Positions 59,911 to 64,000 of a stretch of 64,000 nt of DNA are shown here, piece by piece. The position numbers and the translations under genes were made by a program. Location of the stretch: NCBI RefSeq assembly GCF_040779325.2, contig NZ_JBFONT020000004.1, positions 124,001-188,000 of the forward strand, written 5' to 3'. Every line of letters begins with the position of its first letter. Within the stretch, counting starts at the first letter, position 1. The stretch is from Aestuariibius violaceus. GTDB lineage: Bacteria; Pseudomonadota; Alphaproteobacteria; Rhodobacterales; Rhodobacteraceae. A model generated the notes under the pieces. It saw nothing but the letters and a program-made list of their open reading frames with translations, was not told the origin of the DNA and made no database searches.

Positions 59911-61617
59911 ATGCAAACCCCGAACCTCGTCCCGATTCCAGAGCTCTACGTCTCCTATGACAGCGCGCAAAAGCTAAAGGCCGAGGCGGGTGATCTTGTC
60001 TCTCACGACCTGACTCAGCGCCAGATCTGCGATCTGGAGCTTCTGATGAACGGGGGGTTCAACCCGCTCAAGGGCTTCCTGAGCGAAGAGGATTACAACA
60101 GCGTCGTCGACAACATGCGCCTCGCCGACGGCACACTCTGGCCGATGCCGATCACGCTCGACGTGTCAGAGGAGTTCGCCGAGAAGATCGAGATCGGGCA
60201 GGACATCGCGCTTCGCGATCAGGAGGGTGTGATTCTCGCCACGATGACCGTCACCGACCGCTGGACCCCCGACAAGGCGCGTGAGGCAGCGAAGGTCTAC
60301 GGCGCAGATGACAGCGCCCACCCGGCGGTCAACTACCTCCACAACACGGCGGGCCCGGTTTATCTCGGCGGCCCCGTCACCGGTATCCAGCAGCCGATCC
60401 ACTATGATTTCCGCGGCCGCCGCGACACGCCGAACGAGCTTCGCGCGCTATTCCGCAAGCTCGGCTGGCGCCGTGTCGTCGCCTTTCAGACCCGCAATCC
60501 GCTCCACCGCGCCCATCAGGAACTGACCTTCCGCGCCGCGAAAGAAGCGCAGGCGAACCTCCTTATCCACCCCGTCGTCGGTATGACCAAGCCAGGTGAC
60601 ATCGACCATTTCACGCGCGTCCGCTGCTACGAGGCCGTGCTCGACCAGTACCCGGCGGCAACAACCACCATGTCGCTCCTTAACCTCGCGATGCGAATGG
60701 CCGGCCCGCGCGAGGCGGTGTGGCACGGCCTGATCCGCAAGAACCACGGCTGCACCCACTTCATCGTCGGTCGGGACCATGCGGGTCCGGGCAAGAATTC
60801 GAAGGGCGAGGATTTCTACGGCCCCTACGACGCGCAGGATCTTTTCCGGAAACACCAGGACGAAATCGGCATCGAGATGGTCGATTTCAAACAGATGGTC
60901 TTCGTCCAGGACCGCGCCCAATACGAACCCGCCGACGAAGTCGAGGATGGCGCGACCGTTCTGAACATCTCTGGCACAGAACTGCGCCGCCGCCTCTCCG
61001 AAGGGCTGGAAATCCCCGACTGGTTCTCGTTTCCCGCCGTCGTGGAAGAGCTGCGCAAGTCGAAACCACCACGGTCCAACCAGGGCTTCACCGTCTTCTT
61101 CACGGGCTTCTCGGGCTCGGGCAAGTCGACCATCGCCAATGCGTTGATGGTCAAGCTGATGGAGATGGGCGGGCGGCCCGTAACCCTTCTGGACGGGGAC
61201 ATCGTTCGAAAGAACCTGTCGTCGGAGTTGGGCTTTTCCAAAGAGCACCGCGACCTCAACATCCGCCGCATCGGCTATGTCGCCTCGGAGATCACCAAGA
61301 ACGGTGGCATCGCGATCTGCGCCCCCATCGCGCCTTACGCAACCACCCGGCGCGCGGTTCGGGAAGAGATCGAGCAGTTCGGCGCCTTCATCGAGGTCCA
61401 CGTGGCGACCTCGATCGAGGAATGTGAGCGACGCGACCGCAAGGGCCTCTACAAGCTGGCGCGCGAAGGCAAGATCAAGGAATTCACCGGTATCTCGGAC
61501 CCTTACGATGTGCCCAAGAACCCGGAATTGCGGCTAGAGACGGAAAACGTCGAGGTGGACAATTGCGCCCATCAGGTCCTGCTCAAGCTCGAATCGATGG
61601 GGCTGATCGCCGCGTAA
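59911..61617 (+). CDS. Bifunctional sulfate adenylyltransferase / adenylylsulfate kinase
   Basis: In this 568-aa fusion the N-terminal ATP sulfurylase (residues ~1-385) has QTRNPLHRAH (193-202) and GRDHAGPGKN. The C-terminal APS kinase has the P-loop GFSGSGKST at about 399-407 and DGDIVRKNLSSELGFSKEHRDLNIRRIG. Together they convert sulfate to PAPS via APS. The ATG at 59911 is preceded by GAGGAG; the ATG at 59857 adds 18 non-family residues. The kinase motifs are intact, so it should be bifunctional. It ends at a hairpin shared with the convergent DUF1150/hsp20 pair. Confidence 0.96.
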   Translation: MQTPNLVPIPELYVSYDSAQKLKAEAGDLVSHDLTQRQICDLELLMNGGFNPLKGFLSEEDYNSVVDNMRLADGTLWPMPITLDVSEEFAEKIEIGQDIALRDQEGVILATMTVTDRWTPDKAREAAKVYGADDSAHPAVNYLHNTAGPVYLGGPVTGIQQPIHYDFRGRRDTPNELRALFRKLGWRRVVAFQTRNPLHRAHQELTFRAAKEAQANLLIHPVVGMTKPGDIDHFTRVRCYEAVLDQYPAATTTMSLLNLAMRMAGPREAVWHGLIRKNHGCTHFIVGRDHAGPGKNSKGEDFYGPYDAQDLFRKHQDEIGIEMVDFKQMVFVQDRAQYEPADEVEDGATVLNISGTELRRRLSEGLEIPDWFSFPAVVEELRKSKPPRSNQGFTVFFTGFSGSGKSTIANALMVKLMEMGGRPVTLLDGDIVRKNLSSELGFSKEHRDLNIRRIGYVASEITKNGGIAICAPIAPYATTRRAVREEIEQFGAFIEVHVATSIEECERRDRKGLYKLAREGKIKEFTGISDPYDVPKNPELRLETENVEVDNCAHQVLLKLESMGLIAA

Positions 61618-61621
61618 GAAA

Positions 61622-61646
61622 GAAGCCGGTCACTGGGACCGGCTTC
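61622..61646. terminator. Terminator between the convergent sat-cysC and DUF1150 genes
   Basis: A 10-bp stem (GAAGCCGGTC, 61622-61631, with 61637-61646) has a 5-base loop. On the minus strand it is followed by TTTCTTACG, so it works best for the hsp20-DUF1150 transcript. Confidence 0.75.
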
Positions 61647-61652
61647 CATCCA

Positions 61653-61877
61653 TTAATGCACCGTCACCGGCCGCATGTCGTGCTGGCGTGCCAGCATGAA
61701 GGCGAGGTTCCGGTCGGCGACCAGCGCCAGTTGCTCGCCATCGGAGTTATGCACCGCATAAAGCTCTTCGGCATCACCCGCCTGATCCTGCACGGATTGC
61801 GGCAGATCAGCCACGTTGACGGGCTTTACATAGACGAGCTTCTGCTCGATCGCGCTCAAATCGTACTTCGTATTCAT
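61653..61877 (-). CDS. DUF1150 family protein
   Basis: This 74-aa protein (MNTKYDLSAIEQKLVYVKPVNVADLPQSVQ.. LYAVHNSDGEQLALVADRNLAFMLARQHDMRPVTVH) matches the small DUF1150 proteins that follow hsp20 genes in alphaproteobacteria. Function is unknown; the pairing suggests a partner in the heat-shock response or a role with the small chaperone. Its ATG overlaps the hsp20 stop (ATGA), so expression is coupled. Confidence 0.93.
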   Translation of the reverse strand: MNTKYDLSAIEQKLVYVKPVNVADLPQSVQDQAGDAEELYAVHNSDGEQLALVADRNLAFMLARQHDMRPVTVH

Positions 61878-62293
61878 GACCCGGTCCTCCGAATCTCGAT
61901 TGTCTGAACAACGCTGTTGGGCACAGCCCGGTTCAGATCTACGTGCAGCAGCCCATTTTCCATGACCGCCGCGCCGACCTCCACACCGTCCGCCAACACG
62001 AAGGATCGCTGAAACTGACGCGTCGCGATCCCGCGGTGCAGGTAGACCCTGTCGTCCGCATCGTCTTGCTGGCGTCCGCGGATCACAAGCTGACGGTCTT
62101 CGACCGTGATCGACAGATCGGCCTCCGTAAACCCGGCCACGGCCAGCGTAATCCGGTAAGAGGTCTCGGATGCCTGTTCGATGTTATAGGGTGGATACCC
62201 GTCGTTCCCGCTCTTCGCGGTCCGTTCGACGAGGCGTTCCAACTGCTCAAACCCCAGAAGAAAAGGGTGTGCCCCCAAAGTAAGTTTCGTCAT
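61874..62293 (-). CDS. Small heat shock protein (Hsp20/IbpA family)
   Basis: This 139-aa chaperone has an alpha-crystallin domain: GYPPYNIEQASETSYRITLAVAGFTEADLSITVEDRQLVIRGRQ, VYLHRGIATRQFQRSFVLADGVEVGAAVMENGLLHVDLNR. It holds unfolded proteins for refolding. The ATG at 62293 follows GAGGA and matches family N-termini (MTKLTLGAHPFLLGFEQLERL). A promoter of RpoH type lies at 62364-62392. It forms a two-gene operon with DUF1150. Confidence 0.95.
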   Translation of the reverse strand: MTKLTLGAHPFLLGFEQLERLVERTAKSGNDGYPPYNIEQASETSYRITLAVAGFTEADLSITVEDRQLVIRGRQQDDADDRVYLHRGIATRQFQRSFVLADGVEVGAAVMENGLLHVDLNRAVPNSVVQTIEIRRTGS

Positions 62294-62363
62294 TTCGTGT
62301 CCTCGATATCCAAGCGACATCATCCGCAGGATCCCTCTCAGGCAATCCCGCGTCCTGTTTGAA

Positions 62364-62392
62364 ATATGGGAAACGGCACTCTCCTGCGCAAG
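62364..62392 (-). promoter_or_regulatory. Putative RpoH (sigma-32) promoter of hsp20-DUF1150
   Basis: On the minus strand CTTG (-35, 62392-62389) is followed after 17 bases by TCCCATAT (-10, 62371-62364). This fits the heat-shock consensus CTTGAAA-N11-16-CCCCATNT with one weak -35 half. Transcription would start about 60 bases before the hsp20 ATG. Confidence 0.65.
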
Positions 62393-62455
62393 AGGCGGCT
62401 AGGCGCGGCAGGCGGCACAGTTTATGCTTCATATGTCCGTCAGAAGGCCGCCAAA

Positions 62456-62677
62456 GTGACCAAACCGCCCGAAAGACTCGAAGCTGAAGAGGTTCTGCGC
62501 GTCAAGCTCGAGGTTCTGCGCCGCGAACACCGTGATCTCGACGATGCGATCCACGCCCTGCAGGAAAAGGGGACAGGCGATCAGCTGACCCTCCAACGGC
62601 TTAAGCGCAAGAAGCTGGCGCTGAAGGACGAAATCGCCCGGATCGAGGATCAGATCACCCCCGACATCATCGCCTGA
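62456..62677 (+). CDS. YdcH/DUF465 family small protein
   Basis: This 73-aa charged helical protein (RLEAEEVLRVKLEVLRREHRDLDDAIHALQEKGTGDQLTLQRLKRKKLALKDEIARIEDQITP) has the DUF465 pattern of two long helices with LRxEHRxLDxxI and LKRKKLALKDEI. Function is unknown. The GTG at 62456 is the best start; an opening at 62366 would overlap the hsp20 promoter. It lies 54 bases before purE, as in many alphaproteobacteria. Confidence 0.88.
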   Translation: MTKPPERLEAEEVLRVKLEVLRREHRDLDDAIHALQEKGTGDQLTLQRLKRKKLALKDEIARIEDQITPDIIA

Positions 62678-62731
62678 TGGACAATCCGCCGCCCCGCCGC
62701 TAGTCCGCTGCGGACGCGAGGGAGGTCCGTA

Positions 62732-63208
62732 ATGCCAGAGGTCGGTATCATCATGGGAAGCCAGTCCGACTGGCCCACGATGCGCGAGGCGGCCGCGATC
62801 CTCGACGATCTGAATGTCAGCTACGAGACCCGCATCGTCTCGGCCCACCGCACCCCTGACCGTCTCTGGTCTTATGGGGTCGAGGCCGTCGAACGCGGCC
62901 TCAAGGTGATCATCGCCGGCGCCGGCGGGGCAGCCCATCTGCCGGGCATGATGGCCTCGAAAACGCGCCTGCCGGTGATCGGTGTGCCCGTCCAGACCAA
63001 GGCGCTTGGCGGTCAGGACAGCCTCCTCTCCATCGTGCAGATGCCGCGCGGGTTTCCGGTGGCCACCATGGCGATCGGCGGCGCGGCCAATGCAGGCCTG
63101 ATGGCCGCACAGATCTTGGCCCTTGGCGATCCGGCCCTGGCCGACCGGCTTGACCAATGGCGCGCTGATCTTACCGCCTCGATCCCGGACGCCCCATCGG
63201 ATGAGTGA
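62732..63208 (+). CDS. purE: N5-carboxyaminoimidazole ribonucleotide mutase PurE
   Basis: This 158-aa enzyme of purine synthesis shows the motifs VGIIMGSQSDWPTMREAA, VSAHRTPDRLWSYG and IIAGAGGAAHLPGMMASKTRLPVIGVPV, which are the class I PurE active-site loops. It converts N5-CAIR to CAIR. GGGAGG precedes the ATG. Its stop lies 8 bases into purK (overlap 63201-63208), so the pair is translationally coupled. Confidence 0.97.
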   Translation: MPEVGIIMGSQSDWPTMREAAAILDDLNVSYETRIVSAHRTPDRLWSYGVEAVERGLKVIIAGAGGAAHLPGMMASKTRLPVIGVPVQTKALGGQDSLLSIVQMPRGFPVATMAIGGAANAGLMAAQILALGDPALADRLDQWRADLTASIPDAPSDE

Positions 63209-64000
63209 ACCGCTACCGCAAGGCGCCGTCATCGGGATCCTCGGGGGCGGACAGCTGGGCCGGATGCTGGCGGTCGCGGCGGCCCGGCTGGGGTATGAGA
63301 CCCATATCTACGATCCCGATCCCGCGGCGCCCGCCTTTGCCACCGCCCGGCATGGCACCGTCGCCCCGTACGACGACGCGGGCGCGCTGGCCGCGTTCGC
63401 CGAAAGCTGCGCAGTCGTCACCTATGAATTCGAGAACATCCCGCCCGAGGCGCTCGACGCCATCGAACAGACCGCGTCGATCCACCCCAACCGGCGCGCC
63501 TTGACCCTTTCCCGAGACCGCCTGACCGAGAAAACCTTCCTGCGCGACCTCGGCCTGACCACCGCCCCGTTCGAGGCGGTCGAAAATACGGCAACGCTCG
63601 CGACGGCGCTCGAGGCGATCGGCACACCCTCCATCCTGAAGACCCGCACACTGGGCTATGACGGCAAAGGCCAGATCCGCCTGGACACACCCGAAGATGT
63701 TTCAGGCGCCGTCGATGCCATCGCAGGCGCACCCGCCATTCTCGAAGGCTTCGTCTCCTTCACGAAAGAAATCTCCGTTATCGCGGCCCGCTCCACCACC
63801 GGGGCCGTGGCCTGTTACGACCCGGGCGAGAATGTGCATCGGAATGGCATCCTGCACACGACCACGGTCCCGGCGGAGGTCACCAACCGCGACCGGACCG
63901 ACGCCGTGCTTCTGGCCGGACAGATCCTGAACGCGCTCGACTATGTCGGCGTGATGGGTGTCGAGCTTTTCGTCACCAAGGGCGGCCTGATCGTCAACGA
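63201..64000 (+). CDS. purK: N5-carboxyaminoimidazole ribonucleotide synthase PurK (3' end outside window)
   Basis: This is the N-terminal ~266 residues of PurK, an ATP-grasp enzyme. It begins MSEPLPQGAVIGILGGGQLGRML and continues with VVTYEFENIPPEAL, HPNRRALTLSRDRLTEKTFL, ILKTRTLGYDGKGQ, AILEGFVSFTKEISVIAAR, and GENVHRNGILHTTTVPA. It makes N5-CAIR from AIR, bicarbonate and ATP, feeding PurE. The frame is open to the last base of the window. The ATG at 63201 lies inside purE and its frame is +2 relative to it. Confidence 0.96.
   Translation, partial: MSEPLPQGAVIGILGGGQLGRMLAVAAARLGYETHIYDPDPAAPAFATARHGTVAPYDDAGALAAFAESCAVVTYEFENIPPEALDAIEQTASIHPNRRALTLSRDRLTEKTFLRDLGLTTAPFEAVENTATLATALEAIGTPSILKTRTLGYDGKGQIRLDTPEDVSGAVDAIAGAPAILEGFVSFTKEISVIAARSTTGAVACYDPGENVHRNGILHTTTVPAEVTNRDRTDAVLLAGQILNALDYVGVMGVELFVTKGGLIVN

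Overview
The window is a GC-rich bacterial chromosome segment that looks like an alphaproteobacterium of the Rhodobacterales (Roseobacter-like). The grounds are the ruvCAB-ybgC-tolQRAB-pal-cpoB-tilS-ftsH cluster, Flp pilins with a DWVVLTA core, a DUF1150/Hsp20 pair under an RpoH-type promoter, two Hedgehog/intein (Hint) domain proteins, a DUF1127 protein, a fused ATP sulfurylase/APS kinase, and a dispersed intergenic repeat with core CTTCATCTGGC..AAATACTC. This assignment is inference from gene content. I saw no rRNA, tRNA, CRISPR array, insertion sequence or prophage.

Layout. 1-3543: a DprE1-like oxidase (cut by the window edge) and a DprE2-like reductase, converging on a HAD-UbiA fusion. 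Together they look like a decaprenyl-phospho-arabinose-type lipid-sugar pathway. A lytic transglycosylase follows. 3914-14732: a complete-looking tad/cpa locus for Flp pili: two Flp pilins, CpaB, CpaC secretin, an OmpA-like lipoprotein, CpaE, CpaF, TadB, TadC, two TPR lipoproteins and the prepilin peptidase. 14717-16336: a convergent GT-C-like membrane glycosyltransferase. 16483-23538: an AAA+ ATPase, an NAD-binding oxidoreductase, the ligase-associated helicase and PdeM phosphoesterase, a membrane LytTR regulator and a thioesterase. 23656-27014: folD, fhs and a MOSC protein. 27218-39402, all minus strand: ftsH, tilS, cpoB, pal, tolB, tolA, tolR, tolQ, ybgC, an unknown gene, ruvB, ruvA, ruvC. 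39689-46447: DUF1127, a small membrane protein, prmA, an acetyltransferase, msrA, an MFS transporter, a Hint protein and an orphan ABC substrate-binding protein. 47030-53518: priA, fsa, trhA-type membrane protein, 2-hydroxyacid dehydrogenase, csaA, proC, YbjN. 53777-58574: ubiK, lgt, a MidA-like methyltransferase, pgeF, a 51-aa small protein, a second Hint protein and an Lrp/AsnC regulator. 58738-64000: trxB, sat-cysC, DUF1150, hsp20, YdcH, purE and purK (cut by the window edge).

The most interesting arrangement is at the left end. Genes for making a lipid-linked D-arabinofuranose donor lie on one side of the tad pilus locus and a GT-C-type transferase lies on the other. This is the set needed to glycosylate a pilin or another envelope substrate with arabinofuranose, as is known for one group of Pseudomonas type IVa pilins. 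It would be a new setting for Flp/Tad pili if confirmed. Other points of note are composite intergenic repeats that start exactly at stop codons and mislead start-site calling, a palindromic insertion between ruvA and ruvB, and a Shine-Dalgarno sequence embedded in a 15-nt palindrome before a Hint gene.

Functions were assigned by reading motifs and recalled family features only. No database search was possible. Start codons were re-chosen wherever a ribosome-binding site, signal peptide or family N-terminus pointed to an internal start.
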